Assembly: GCF_025370935.1 (NCBI RefSeq)
Contig: NC_133481.1
Span: forward strand, 18,063,527 to 18,127,526
Reading direction: 5' to 3'
DNA from: Choristoneura fumiferana
Lineage: Eukaryota; Arthropoda; Insecta; Lepidoptera; Tortricidae
DNA length: 64,000 nt
The translations under genes were made by a program, and so were the position numbers. Positions within the stretch are counted from its first letter, which is position 1, and each line of letters begins with the position of its first letter. Shown piece by piece: positions 12,201-21,440 of the stretch. The notes under the pieces are model-generated. The model made no database searches, was not told where the DNA came from, and saw nothing but the letters and a program-made list of their open reading frames with translations.

Positions 12201-13043
12201 GCCTATATACGTCTCACTGCTGGGCACAGGCCTCCTCTCAGAATGATTGGGCTTGGTTCGTAGTTCCCACGCGGGCCCAGTGCGGATTGGGAACTTCACA
12301 CTCACCATTGAATTACTTCGCAGGTTTGTGCAGATTTCCTCAAGATGTTTTCATTCACCGTAAAGCACGTGCATAAATTTCAAAAGTAATTTCGCACATG
12401 AATTTCAAATAACTCAAAAGTGCGAGCCGGGGTTTGAACCCACGATGCTCTTCTTGAGAGGCCATAAGTCACACCACTAAGCCACCAAGGCTTCACGGCT
12501 TTCGGCTAGTATACATACAATTTTTTATTAATAGAAGCACTTGGAAGAAAGAAGCCGTGGTGGCCTAGTGGTTTGACCTATCGCCTCTCAAGCAGAGGGT
12601 CGTGGGTTCGCACCTCTGAGTTTTTCGAAATTCATGTGCGGAATTACATTTGAAATTTACCACGAGCTTTGCGGTGAAGGAAAAAATCGTGAGGAAACCT
12701 ACACAAACCTGCGAAGCGATTCAATGGTGCGTGCGAATTTCCTAATCCGCACTGGGCCCGCGTGGGAACTACGGCCCAAGCCCTCTTGTTCTGAGAGGAG
12801 GCCTGTGCCCAGCAGTGGGACGTATATAGGCTAGGATGATGAGGATGATGAGAAGCACTTACCAATAGCGATGCCGGTGAGAACGCCAATCAAAGTCACT
12901 ACCAGCATGATGTTATCGATGCACCATTTCTTGACCCCCGTGGGGTCCACGGGCGCTGCCCGGTCCTCCGTGGTCTTCGGGCCTCTGTCCCCAGGGCCCA
13001 TCTTCGCGAACAGATACTCTGAAAAGCGTTCACCTTTCTCCAT
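178..13043 (-). CDS. Eaat: Excitatory amino acid transporter (SLC1/EAAT family), 8 coding exons, C-terminus incomplete
   Basis: Plasma-membrane sodium-coupled transporter for acidic amino acids, which in insects works mainly in glia and neurons. Spliced exons, 5' to 3' on the minus strand: 13043-12863, 8661-8325, 8025-7891, 7354-7146, 6204-6033, 2394-2200, 1422-1288, 283-178. All introns are GT-AG, all phases agree, and the joined frame has 490 open codons. The ATG at 13043 is chosen because an in-frame TAG lies six codons upstream. Family landmarks in order: cytosolic N-terminus (1-45), TM1, a RLLKLMILPLI segment, the RNIFPDN loop, two N-glycosylation sequons (N202, N206), hairpin 1, TM7 with NMDGT (378-382), hairpin 2 (about 410-430) and TM8 with D452, D456, R459, T460, N463 and D467. 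EAAT proteins usually run some tens of residues further, so the end is missing or very short. Odd: F385-L386 replace the usual Tyr-Glu after NMDGTAL. The assignment to SLC1 is very secure; which insect EAAT paralogue it is cannot be decided here. Confidence 0.95.
1288..1422 (-). CDS. Eaat: Eaat coding exon 7: hairpin 2 and start of TM8
   Basis: The acceptor is ATTTTCAG/C. It encodes LTSTAASVSSASVPSAAM, the hairpin 2 gate (usually ASIGAAGVPQAG), and ends with LLFAVDWLV, the start of TM8. GC-rich compared with the flanking introns. The donor CTCGT/GTGAGT, phase 2, joins perfectly to exon 8. Confidence 0.92.
1590..1840 (+). mobile_element. 'Gcgaccgagct' interspersed repeat, Eaat intron 6
   Basis: 'accgacttcaaaaaaggagg', 'ttgggcgaccgagctccgct', 'taccaaatttcatcgaaatc', 'attgctcgtttaaatgtatt'. 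Other copies at 28875-29430 and 29650-29805. Confidence 0.7.
2200..2394 (-). CDS. Eaat: Eaat coding exon 6: end of hairpin 1 and TM7 NMDGT motif
   Basis: Encodes LPVTFRAMEG, ITRFVLPIGC and NMDGTALFLA. NMDGT (378-382) forms part of the sodium and substrate site. The two residues that are normally Tyr-Glu in EAATs are Phe-Leu here. The acceptor is ATTCCAG/C and the donor ATATT/GTAAGT, phase 2. Confidence 0.95.
3325..3625. mobile_element. 'Agggttccgta / ggaaccct' interspersed repeat
   Basis: 'cagggttccgtacccaaagg', 'gctgtccgtccgtctgtcac', 'ttaagggggcccccatacaa', 'ggaacccttcgtgcgcgagt'. Related pieces at 20495-20745 (reverse), 25088-25330, 32335-32390, 42770-42860 and 58140-58185. Confidence 0.65.
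3655..3950 (-). mobile_element. Interspersed element ending in TTTGACTTTGA, reverse copy
   Basis: Begins 'gtcaaagtcaaaatatcttt' and ends near 'ccctatccatgatataatca', the reverse complement of 17530-17855. Eaat intron 5. Confidence 0.7.
4112..4318. mobile_element. MITE with about 50-base terminal inverted repeats
   Basis: Left 'cctgtactatac..ttaggg.cttctaattactaatatgat', right 'atcgtattagtaatcagtag..ccctaatatgg' and 'gtatagtacagg'. Second copy at 26661-26870. Eaat intron 5. Confidence 0.7.
6033..6204 (-). CDS. Eaat: Eaat coding exon 5: TM6 and hairpin 1
   Basis: The acceptor is TTTGCAG/CT. It encodes TM6 (VTLGVFLYQLIVMQL), RKNPYKFYWG, and the start of re-entrant hairpin 1. The serine-rich tip is poorly conserved: the protein reads S-T-A-A-A-L-P across the exon 5/6 join where family members usually have three or four serines before the Thr-Leu-Pro. 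The donor is CGAC/GTAAGT. Confidence 0.93.
7146..7354 (-). CDS. Eaat: Eaat coding exon 4: SGTNTLG, TM4c and TM5
   Basis: Starts at TTGCTAG/ATCC and encodes SGTNTLGLVFF, a strongly conserved EAAT motif, followed by the amphipathic FFQAIFEVIMKMV segment and MWFTPVGVSSVIAG of TM5. The donor GTGG/GTATGT leaves phase 1. Residues 218-287. Confidence 0.95.
7891..8025 (-). CDS. Eaat: Eaat coding exon 3: extracellular loop with two N-glycosylation sequons
   Basis: Begins RNIFPDNIVQAAFQQ, the conserved segment after TM3 in EAATs, and carries N202-L-T and N206-G-T in the large extracellular loop. The acceptor is GTTACAG/G and the donor ACAG/GTAAAC. 135 bases, phase 2 in and 2 out. Confidence 0.95.
8325..8661 (-). 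CDS. Eaat: Eaat coding exon 2: TM1 to TM3
   Basis: The acceptor TTTCCAG/G joins phase 1 to give GFGLRP. The exon carries the family segment RLLKLMILPLI (TM2) and a long TM3 region, then an acidic extracellular stretch ending LLDIG. The donor is TCG/GTGAGT, phase 2. Residues 61-172. Confidence 0.95.
8690..8930 (+). mobile_element. 'Gaagatgagttcgaaacgcgtcag' repeat, diverged copy, Eaat intron 1
   Basis: 'gtgaacggtttgtattgctc', 'gtgtgtgtgcttacagtgtg', 'gcaaagtaacgcctggttca'. Fuller copies at 11835-12075 and 22640-22965. Confidence 0.55.
9630..9915 (+). mobile_element. SINE, tRNA-headed GATGATG family (family A), full length
   Basis: Head 'ccgtggccaagtagtttgac' and 'gtgggttcaaacccc' resemble tRNA A and B boxes; the body has 'ggtgaaggaaaacatcgtga' and the tail is 'gatgacgatgatg'. 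It lies in Eaat intron 1. Other copies are listed separately. Confidence 0.8.
10773..10999 (+). mobile_element. LINE 3' end: C-terminus of a non-LTR endonuclease/reverse transcriptase plus GATGATG tail
   Basis: The frame reads RRTDNRWGRKVLEW, GRRSVGRPPTRWTDD and CRSLWRSKGEAFVQQWTSSG-stop, the C-terminal tail of arthropod RTE-like non-LTR polyproteins, followed by 'gatgatgatgatga'. 5'-truncated, in Eaat intron 1, almost identical to 29042-29377. Confidence 0.8.
11384..11630 (+). mobile_element. SINE/LINE-end family B ('caagtgggtctcctgatgg' family)
   Basis: Blocks 'ggtaggaccttg', 'cctgccgtgaagcagcagtg', 'ggcaacgca.ctgcaat', 'gatctcttaccatcaggaga' and a 3' end 'ccatccagtcgaataaaaaa'. It follows a degenerate LINE 3' end at about 11275-11365 ('atgcagcagtggactgctat'). 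Confidence 0.75.
11835..12075 (+). mobile_element. 'Gaagatgagttcgaaacgcgtcag' repeat
   Basis: 'gttgctctgaagatgagctc', 'gttcgaaacgcgtcag', 'gaggaactgcatgaacacgc', 'aaggtcgcgggtgagcaaat'. Confidence 0.65.
12190..12494 (-). mobile_element. SINE family A, reverse copy in Eaat intron 1
   Basis: Reverse complement of the same SINE: tail 'atcatcatcccagcctatat' at the low end and the tRNA-like head near 12494. Head-to-head with the next copy at 12551. Confidence 0.85.
12551..12852 (+). mobile_element. SINE family A, copy ending 10 bases from the Eaat exon 1 donor
   Basis: Starts 'gaagccgtggtggcctagtg', ends 'gatgatgaggatgatga'. On the transcribed strand it begins 10 bases after the donor of coding exon 1. 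With 12190-12494 it makes a roughly 300-base inverted repeat with a loop of about 56 bases. Confidence 0.85.
12863..13043 (-). CDS. Eaat: Eaat coding exon 1: N-terminus and start of TM1
   Basis: Encodes residues 1-60 plus the first base of codon 61. A hydrophilic N-terminus is followed by VKKWCIDN and a hydrophobic stretch rich in V, L, I and G (TM1). The donor reads ATTG/GTAAGTGC. Ten bases into the intron a SINE begins. An upstream TTG could extend the frame by three codons, but ATG at 13043 is the natural start. Confidence 0.9.
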
Positions 13044-13052
13044 CACAGGCAA

Positions 13053-13695
13053 AATAGACTATCAGTCCAGATCCTTAGATCTGGCTCCTAACACTCACTC
13101 CCTAATGGCCAATTTGTGTCAATTTTTCGGCTTCCGAAGCACCGGTTGGACAGATTTTCCTTTGTTTTTCTCGTTTTTTCACGGGAATGTAAACATGTTT
13201 TTGTCACGAGTCGGTTTTTACTAGTACTAAGACGCCCGTGCTTAAATTTAGAAGCAGTTTCATTAAAGTTTTCATTAATGATTTGCTTTTCTTGGCTCTT
13301 TACTGCAATGCCATCCCAGCACTGCACTCCTTGCACCGACTCGTTATACACTGAAGCGATTTGTTCTCTAGCTACTGCGGTATTACTTTCCTGATATGAC
13401 TACCCGATTAGAATAACAATTGCAAGTTCATTGCGGCTTTGCTTCAATATATTCCTGTCCGCACTGCTCAAAAACAGCAATGGAATGTTGTCAGAACTAT
13501 ATACCCATCTACTACGCTCCACTGAAGAAGCCACTAACTACTGCGTTATTTGTTTTCTCGTATAATTACTTGGTTAGAATAAATATTGCAAGTTGATTGC
13601 GGCTTTTGTTCAGCGTAGTTAAGTTCGCGTTGTTTTAGAACAGCAATGGATGTTTGTCAAAACGATACGTACATCTACAGTGGTTTGCTAAAGAA
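13053..13695 (-). promoter_or_regulatory. Upstream flank of Eaat with a diverged tandem duplication
   Basis: Two related units (about 13370-13535 and 13540-13695) share 'gattagaataa..attgcaagtt.attgcggctt', 'agaacagcaatgga.tgttgtca' and 'gaagaagcca'-type blocks in the same order, with a weaker third unit toward 13330. They lie about 330 to 650 bases upstream of the Eaat ATG, where a leader or promoter is expected. I see no clear TATA box or initiator. Confidence 0.4.
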
Positions 13696-13913
13696 GCCAT
13701 GTTGTAAGTGCGCGCGCAACCATCGATTGCGTGTCATTCACTTAGTTGTATTAAATATCTATAAATAGATTATTAAATTGTGAGCATTATGTCTAGCTTA
13801 AACTAAGAATGTATACTTATAGATAAAGTTTAAGCTGGTTACGTAGCCAATGGAAATAAGATAATTCAACGGAGCATGCGCAGTAGGTTTAGGTCAATAA
13901 AATGTATGAAGAT

Positions 13914-14150
13914 TGGTTTTTTGGAATCTTTTTGTATTTTTTATTTCAATTCCAAATTTTTACTTTTACGGTCATCCCGTAAAACCTAAATTGAAAATAC
14001 AAACTGAAATATAGATGCACAGAAAAACCAGAAAAATAAGACCAGAGCCCAGGTCCTCGGTATTCCGTACCGCGTGCTATACCGCTACACCACTGCTGCT
14101 GGTGGATTTTTCTGGTTTTTCTGTGCATCTATATTTCAGATTGTATTTTC
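13914..14150 (-). mobile_element. tRNA-like repeat flanked by 'gatgcacagaaaaaccagaa' (family G), copy 1
   Basis: The minus strand reads 'agcagtggtgtagcggtata' then 'gaggacctgggctctggtct', an A/B-box-like pair, followed by 'tctggtttttctgtgcatct'. That last block also occurs inverted, making a fold-back. Confidence 0.6.
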
Positions 14151-14257
14151 AAAATGTATGAAGTTTTGTAAACAAAAAGTTTAGAAATAAAGTATAATTT
14201 TAACAAAAAATCCGACCTCGAAGAAGTAATATTTTCTTAGTTGCTTAATGGTCGGAC

Positions 14258-14404
14258 CTACCAAACCTGCGAAGCAATTTAATGGTTTGTGTGAAGTTCC
14301 CAATCCACACCGGGTCCGCGTGAGAACTACGCCCTAAGCCCTTTCATTCTGAGAGGAGACCTGTACCCAGCAGTGGGACATTTATAGGCTGAGATGATGA
14401 TGAT
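14258..14404 (+). mobile_element. SINE family A, 5'-truncated
   Basis: Only the 3' half: 'aaacctgcgaagcaattta' through 'gcagtgggacatttataggc' and 'gatgatgatga'. Confidence 0.75.
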
Positions 14405-15189
14405 AAATTATATTTTCTTTGAAGCTATGCCCGAAGGAGGGTTGATTTTCGAGCGTACCTATGTATGTATGTGTGTATGTATGGATGTGGGTACGTACCT
14501 CGCTGCAGCCTAAACGGCTGGACGGATTTTAACATAAAATATGAGGTATATTTGGATTAGATTCATCATAACTTTGTGATAACATTTAACTTTGTGGTAA
14601 TATTTGTTTAAAGGAAATAAGTACTATGTGTTGAGGAGTGTAGTAATTCCATTTGAAGTTCTGTGGTGTTTTGTTTGGCATGGTGTGACGTCTGATATGG
14701 TGCGCGTCACCTCGTTTAAGTTAATCTTAAACATGTATACTATGGCTATCTGTGGGATCCTGTAATTGGCTCTGTGTTGCTATTCCTTCTATATATAGTG
14801 TGTTTTAGCTGTTGGTTCTCCTTAAATAAATAAATAAATAAGTGTCGGAGTGACATAGGGTACACAATATTGCAATATGGCGTCTGCAAAAAAAAAATGG
14901 CGGAGGAATAAAAAAAATATTGTAACAATATGGATATCAAATGAAAGCTAATAATTAGCCAATTCTAAATATATACGGGTTATAATACTTAATCTACCAT
15001 TTTCACAGAAATATCAAAAAGTATAAAATAAAAACATAAATTTAAAAAATCAAAAACCAGACTGCCTTAATAATAAAATGAAGAAAATAAATCTAGTGGT
15101 TTAGAGCTCTGTCAAGTAGCTAATTTAAAGTTCAACAGTCGGGACCCATTAAATCGTAACCAGCTCAAAAATTCTTGGTAAGGGATATA

Positions 15190-15215
15190 ATTATATATAT
15201 ATATATATATATATA
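15190..15215 (+). repeat. (TA)n microsatellite
   Basis: 'atatatatatatatatatat' run followed by T-rich DNA. Confidence 0.8.
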
Positions 15216-15884
15216 TTTTTATTTTTCATCACACTTGCTCGTCAATGATGTTATTCCATGCCTGTATACTAAAAAACAATGGCCTCAATTGTTCCCGGGG
15301 GAGTTATGGATTTACGTATAGTTTTTCTTCCCAAGGGAGTTATGACTTTAGTCTAAAAAGTAAGTAGGTACGTCATTTCAGACTAAAGAGGTTTCAAGTA
15401 AGCCAAAGTTTTATTTACATCTTTAAAACTTATCTATAACCCAATTCAACATCATTAAAGTTTTCCACGCATCATTTAACTTCGTATCAAGTTGTTTTGC
15501 GATAATTTTAGTAAATATTTTTTTAGCATGTTGGAATAATTAGCTTAGCATTATCTATGGTAGACGACTCGAAAAAAGTGACAATCAGGGGGGCTACTAC
15601 GCCATTCGAAAATAAATGTTCGTATCGTTTTGCTGACGCAAATATTATTATTTAGTTTGGAGTTTGACGGAAAATTTTAACATTATGTATTAAGTGTTTT
15701 TGCCAAATAAATAAATAATAATAATAATAATTTAATACCAGAGTGAGAGGGACGGTACGATACTCACCTCGATTTTCGAATTTTGTTGTAGCCTCCTGTA
15801 TTGGCTGGTAGCCATTATTTTATTCAGTTGTTTTCTTAGCGTCTTTCTTTTTCCAAGCTGTGAAAGTGTTTGGACATAGAATAA

Positions 15885-16045
15885 TTGAATTTTTGCAATT
15901 ATCCTTATTTTCCTCGTAATGTGATGAAAATCATTGTGTGTATCACGGGCCGTAAGGGAATTAGAAACTCGAGTCATTAAAAGCCTCGCTTCTAATATAG
16001 TCTCGTTAGTAATCCCCTTCTTACGCCCCTTAATACACAACTTAC
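15885..16045. mobile_element. Inverted-repeat element, second copy
   Basis: 'tcattgtgtgtatcacgggc..gaattagaaactcgag' against 'tagtctcgttagtaattcc'-like 'ctcgttagtaatccccttct' and 'ccccttaatacacaa'. Confidence 0.55.
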
Positions 16046-16898
16046 AATTTTCATGCGAATTTTAAATTTATTTTTCCATAAAAAAACACATTGCCTTAAA
16101 GTAACTTACCTATTTATTACATATTATACTTACTTCAAAAAAACAAATGGTCCGTTATAAATAACATAACGTAATTAACCAATAATAAAAAAAATAGTAA
16201 ATGCTATCACGTTTGCTCGCGGGGGCCGTTGAATGCAATCGCGAGCGCTCGCGCATAAGACAATACTGCCTCAGATCGCAAAATAGCCGTGGCAAAATCC
16301 TACTTTATATTATAAATGCAATGTGCGATGCGTGTGTGTGTGTTTGTTACTCCTTCACGCTAAAACGGCTGGACGCATTTGGATGAACTTTGGTACGTAG
16401 ATAGCTAGACGTCTGGAATAACAAATAGGCTACTTTTTATCCCGATTTTCCCACGGGATAGGGATAAAGTCTTGATAAGGGCTTGCTTTGCTTATTCTTG
16501 ATGACATGGGGCCGGGAGGGGGGGGGTCTAGATGGTGCTTACGTCAGCAATATTATTTTTTTTATTTCTTGTTTTTTTTTGCAAAATGTAGGTTTTAATT
16601 CAAGCAAATATGGCTACCCTACTTGCAATAAATTCACATGAATAACAGTATAAAAGAAACCTGAATAGATTGTAAAATATATACATATACTCGTACCAGT
16701 GTTTACGTAAGCATAGGAGGGAGGGGGTAGGGTTTTGCTGACTTTCGCTGACAAGGGGGAGGGGGGGTTAAAATGACTAAAATTCTGCTTACGTAATACT
16801 TGAATGATTCCAATAAATTAAAACTGCACAATGTCTGTTATCGAATAGAAAAAGCTACCTTACAAATGACAAAGTTATAAAGGTAAAATTCAAGACTA

Positions 16899-17108
16899 AA
16901 CTCCAATTCAATAGAATCTGACAATCCTGTAGACACTTCCAGCCTACTAATATAAAACGGGCTGCCTAAGGCTTGTGATGTGACTATTATTCTTTTTTGA
17001 TTCCTTTTAGATGATAATTGCAACAACAGGGACATATATAATCAAGTGTGCCCACGATAGGGTGTCTTAAATATGTAGAAAATTGACAGATTCTATTGAA
17101 TTGTACTT
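16899..17108. mobile_element. 210-bp TA-flanked MITE (family E), copy 1
   Basis: Ends are inverted repeats: 'caattcaatagaatctgaca' near the left, 'cagattctattgaattgtac' on the right, with TA duplicated outside both ends, as for Tc1/mariner-type insertion. It interrupts an older repeat that is uninterrupted at about 59280-59465. Confidence 0.8.
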
Positions 17109-17529
17109 TAGATAAAGACATACTTGCATGTGACGTCACACGAAAGTAGCGCCATACTTGCTGCACAGAAAAAAGCGTTTGAGAAAGAGACAGCTATTCG
17201 CTGGGTGCAAAGTAGGAGGTGGGAGAACCACGAATCGACGCAGCGCGCGCCGTGGCCTAACAGGGAACTTTTCGGCGGACCAACTGTCACTATTTACTAA
17301 TGAAATTTACGTATTCGTGCATTATTAAGCAAAAATAAATAAATATACGTCACGAAACCTGCTGCGTAGTTAACTGCAAGAACAATGGCAAAAATGTTTT
17401 GCACAAGAAATGTTTTGCATGGTGTCGATGTAGTAACTGAAGTTTGGCGAATTACACGAGCTTCAATGGTGTGACTGAATTTATGATCTTCACATTTGGT
17501 TTCTTTTACATCTTGGACATATTGAGCCA

Positions 17530-17855
17530 ATACTAGTTGTTTTCCTTTTATTGTGCGTATTATAAAGTTAATGATTATATCATGGACAGGGATATTTGGA
17601 AATAATTCCGATCCGCATTAGCGATCCCTTCAAATAGCGAACCTACTGTGTTAAAAATAAAGTTGTGTTAAATACTTGTGATTTAATAATATTGTAAATC
17701 TGTTTTAAAAAAATATATATACCTCGTTGAGTTTCTTGCCGGATTCTTCTCAGCAGAGGTTTTTCCGGACCGGTGGTAGATTTTTTTTTGACATTCATAA
17801 GTGCTTGTTATAGCCTAAATTGAATAAAGATATTTTGACTTTGACTTTGATTGTT
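17530..17855 (+). mobile_element. Interspersed element ending in TTTGACTTTGA
   Basis: 'gattatatcatggacaggga', 'gaaataattccgatccgcat', 'ttcttgccggattcttctca' and the tail 'tattttgactttgactttga', consistent with a LINE 3' end with a short tandem tail. Antisense relative at about 3655-3950 and a compound copy at 55612-56020. Confidence 0.7.
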
Positions 17856-17984
17856 GTTTGTGGTTGGAAAGCGATGCCGTATAGTGTGCTCGGAATCCAG
17901 TTTTTATAATTAATTTGGCCATGTTTAACTGAAAATGTGCCAGGCAACCGTGCTGGAAAACAATCGGTACGTCTACTTTTCTAA

Positions 17985-18205
17985 CTTGGCTAGTTTATTA
18001 ATCTAGTAGGGTCAAGGAATTTCATGGGCCGCCATGGAAACATTGCACAACACGTCACAGAGACATCATCGACATAGTGGTTGTAATTAACAAGGAAAAT
18101 CGTAATGACTTTTCCTTTGAAAAGGTTCTATGGTGGCCCATGAATTAAAGACCTTGAACGTGGGCAAGGCCGCGGGAACAAGCTAGTCGTTAAATACAAG
18201 CCCAT
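17985..18205. mobile_element. MITE-like imperfect palindrome
   Basis: 'tcatgggccgccatggaaac' against 'ctatggtggcccatga'; outer 'ttggctagtt' against 'aagctagtcg'. Diverged. Confidence 0.5.
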
Positions 18206-18557
18206 ATTCAAACTAGGCCCATCAGATGCTCTGCAGTTTTCCAATTCATTGGCCTGGATCGCCAATGCCACCATATAAACACGATCGCATATAAATAGAG
18301 TGAGATCCAATTAGAAGAAGCGGTCAAGCGCGAGGACCCGCGCGCTGAGGGTTTCATACAAATCCATAAGTGAACAAAAGTAAAGTACTTAATAATTATA
18401 AAATTAATATGAAAAAAGCTATAGTTGCGGATGGGTCTATATGTACTAGTTGAAAATTATTAGTCATAATGCATTGTTTGTCATAATGTACCTACCTACC
18501 TACCTAATGTTTGATGTAACTCTTTTTTTCTCTAAAACCAGCTGAAAGCTCTGAAAG

Positions 18558-18834
18558 CAGGTGCTAGGACCTTGTGCAAGGTCCCCCCGGATTGCTACCA
18601 CCATCTTGCTCGCTAATCCTGCCGTGAAGCAGCAGTGCTTGCACTGTTGTGTTTCGGCGTGGAGATTAAGACAACCGACGAAATTACTGGCACTTGAGGT
18701 ATCCCATCTTAGGCCTCTAGGTTGGCAACGCATGTGCGATACCCTGGTGTTGCAGATGTTTATGGGCGTTGGTGATCTCTTACCATCAGGAGATCCACTT
18801 GCTCGTTTGCCATCCAGACGAATAAAAAAAAAAA
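18558..18834 (+). mobile_element. SINE/LINE-end family B
   Basis: Same blocks, ends in 'ccatccagacgaataaaaaa' and more A. Intergenic. Confidence 0.8.
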
Positions 18835-19044
18835 CATTTACTTTCAGAATTGTAATATTATAAAACAAACCTAACCTAAAAAAATTATGACTAACATAAC
18901 ATTATGACTTATAAAACTATGACAGTCTAAAGAATCTGTTGCGGATATTATTATCAACAAACCGATACGGCATTCTAAGGAGGAGACCTATTATCAACAG
19001 TATATAGGTACACGTCTTCCGGCTGATGACTTGGTGATGATAAA

Positions 19045-20275
19045 CAATCATTATGAAGCAACAAAGTTTGCTTCTTGTTAACCGACTTAAACGACGGGAG
19101 TTATCAAATTAGTCCAATTTTTTTTTTTGTTATTTCTTCTTCTGCGATGAAGTTCATAGATTCTTTACATACTAAGTTATAATACAAGTGAGCTAATAGT
19201 AAAAGCACATTATGTAAAAACACAAAATTTTCTCATTCATCAATTTTATTCCAAATCGCTAAGGCCGTTTCCGAGATCCTCGAAATAAATAAATAAACAA
19301 AACGTTATCGTTATCGTTATATTAATATATAATTTGAAGCCCGATATTTAGAACACTACATATTTAACTAACGAAACTTTCCTCGTAACTCTTATATTAT
19401 TATTATATTATTACGGAAGAGATCCACAGAGTTACACTAGTGCAAACCTAGAGCTATAATTACTAGATTATTAAGACACATTTATATTTAGACAAATATG
19501 TACAATATGCATTTATACTAGGTACCTATTACATAAGTACCAACATCCATATATATCATATAAATATTTGCGCTTGGCGGGAGTTGAGGCCAGTCGCTTG
19601 GATTTGTATTCAGACATTAAACTTTAGAAAAAAAAATCTGGTAAAAAAAATAGTTTTTTTTAATTATCATCAAAATTAGCCTCGCTATGTATGGTCTTAA
19701 CTTTGTATTTGTTTCGAAATATGAAAGGTATTTTTTTACTACTTTTAGTGATATAAATAACTAACAAAAGCTAGCACAAAAGTCATAATTCTAGACACAC
19801 GTTCCTTTGGCTTACCCTTTAATTGTTTAATTTTGGCAGTTTTCGCTCACACACACGAAAACACAAAAGCCAAACACTATCCCAAGAACAAAAACACTCG
19901 ATTATTTCAAGCCAGTTATTTCAAAACAGTTTTTCACAGCAAAATAACAAAACACTTGCGTTCCAAATTCAAACACATATCCAAAAGCGTAATAATTAAT
20001 GACGACCGTTCGAAATTTTAAAGTTGTTTTTTTTTATTTTAAATATGGCCGTGCACATTTGGTTAACTGCCAATTAAATATTTCATTGCAGCTACTTCTT
20101 CTAACTGCGTTTGCCAACTGCACGTCTTGAGACGCGATAGCAGTATAATTATTTAAATCTGAGATGTATTGAACCTATGGTGACATAAGATCTGGTCATG
20201 GGACTGCTACCTAATGTGAAACAGTTCTATAATTAATATTACGTGCACCCAAATTGAACTTTACTCCAATGACGC
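19045..20275. other. Intergenic stretch with no recognisable gene
   Basis: AT-rich; a 'accgacttaaacgacgggag' repeat fragment near 19080 and a 'aatatttgcgcttggcggga' piece. I find no splice-supported coding sequence. Confidence 0.6.
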
Positions 20276-20494
20276 GTGGTTCAATTTTGTTTACGCTGTA
20301 TAGCCACGTGGAATCTTTTTATAGTGAGCTGGCAACAAAGGCTATTTTCACAGGTGTTCATAATATTTTTACATAAATTATTAATTAAGAATGGTTCTTT
20401 CAATAACATATATGTCTGCCTACTTAGTGTATTTATTTTAAAGACGACTAAATATTCTATGAATATTTAAAAAGTCTACATGTGTAGGCGTTAT

Positions 20495-20745
20495 TAATAT
20501 CGAGCAAAAAACAGCAAAAAATCACGTTTGTTGTATGGGAGTCCCCCTTAAATATTTATTTTATTCTGTGTTTAGTATTTGCTGTTACAGCGGCAACAGA
20601 AATACATAATGTGTGAAAATTTCAACTGTCTAGCTATCACGGTTCATGAGACACAGCCTGGTGACAGACGGACAGACAGACGGACGGACAGCGGAGTCTT
20701 AGTAATACGGTCCCGTTTGTACCCTTTGGGTACGGAACCCTAAAA
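20495..20745 (-). mobile_element. 'Agggttccgta' repeat, reverse copy
   Basis: 'tgttgtatgggagtccccct', 'caactgtctagctatcacgg', 'cagacggacggacagcggag', 'gtacggaaccct'. Reverse complement of 3325-3625. Confidence 0.65.
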
Positions 20746-20978
20746 AATACGACGCATATTATAACAAGTTTCAAGGTCTGTTATTCTGATATTTAATTAG
20801 GTACCTCTTGCGATTATACCAATAATAATTATTGAAACAAAATGAGAAATAATTATCACGTTTTTGCTTCACTTGCTTTCTTTAGTTGGGTGTTGGCCAG
20901 TCGATATAACAACACTTGAATATAAATAGTGTGATTTTTCCCAAGGACTTAACAAATTGGGCAGTATTCTCAGTAAAT

Positions 20979-21440
20979 AGTAGATTGTACAACAAGAGCA
21001 TAAAACGAGCCATTATACCCGAGGCGTTCATATAGCCACCCGAGCCGGTACGGCGAGGGTAGATAGACACGTCGAGGGGAAAATGGGTTTAATGCTCGAG
21101 TTTTACACTCTGCTTTTCACTTCGATGGCGAGGAAATGAAATAGCATCAGTGGAAACAATGAATCACTTTCTATGTACCTTTTATATTTTATGCATTATT
21201 ATAATAATTCCATTTTTTTATTTTACTGATTTATTATGATTGATTTGAATGATTTTTAGTTTTATATAAATTAAAAATTATCTAAAAAATATACAGAAAC
21301 TTTTTTGTTTGTGGCTGTTGACACCTGATTACCTTGGTCTTAAGTTGGTCTTAGACGAAGATTATGCACTAGAGCATAAAAAGTCATTTTATGTCGCCTA
21401 GATACATCATAAACACGAACTTTACGAGCATGAGAAGTGA
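20979..21440 (-). mobile_element. 'Tagattgtacaacaagagc' element, reverse copy
   Basis: About 465 bases; 'ccgagccggtacggcgaggg', 'ggcgaggaaatgaaatagc', 'cattttatgtcgcctagata', 'gagcatgagaagtg'. Near-identical in reverse to 34295-34769. Confidence 0.7.

Noticed and set aside
15732..16040. 102-codon minus frame, basic protein
   Set aside because: It runs through an inverted-repeat element also present at 35365-35510, so it is transposon sequence without support as a gene.
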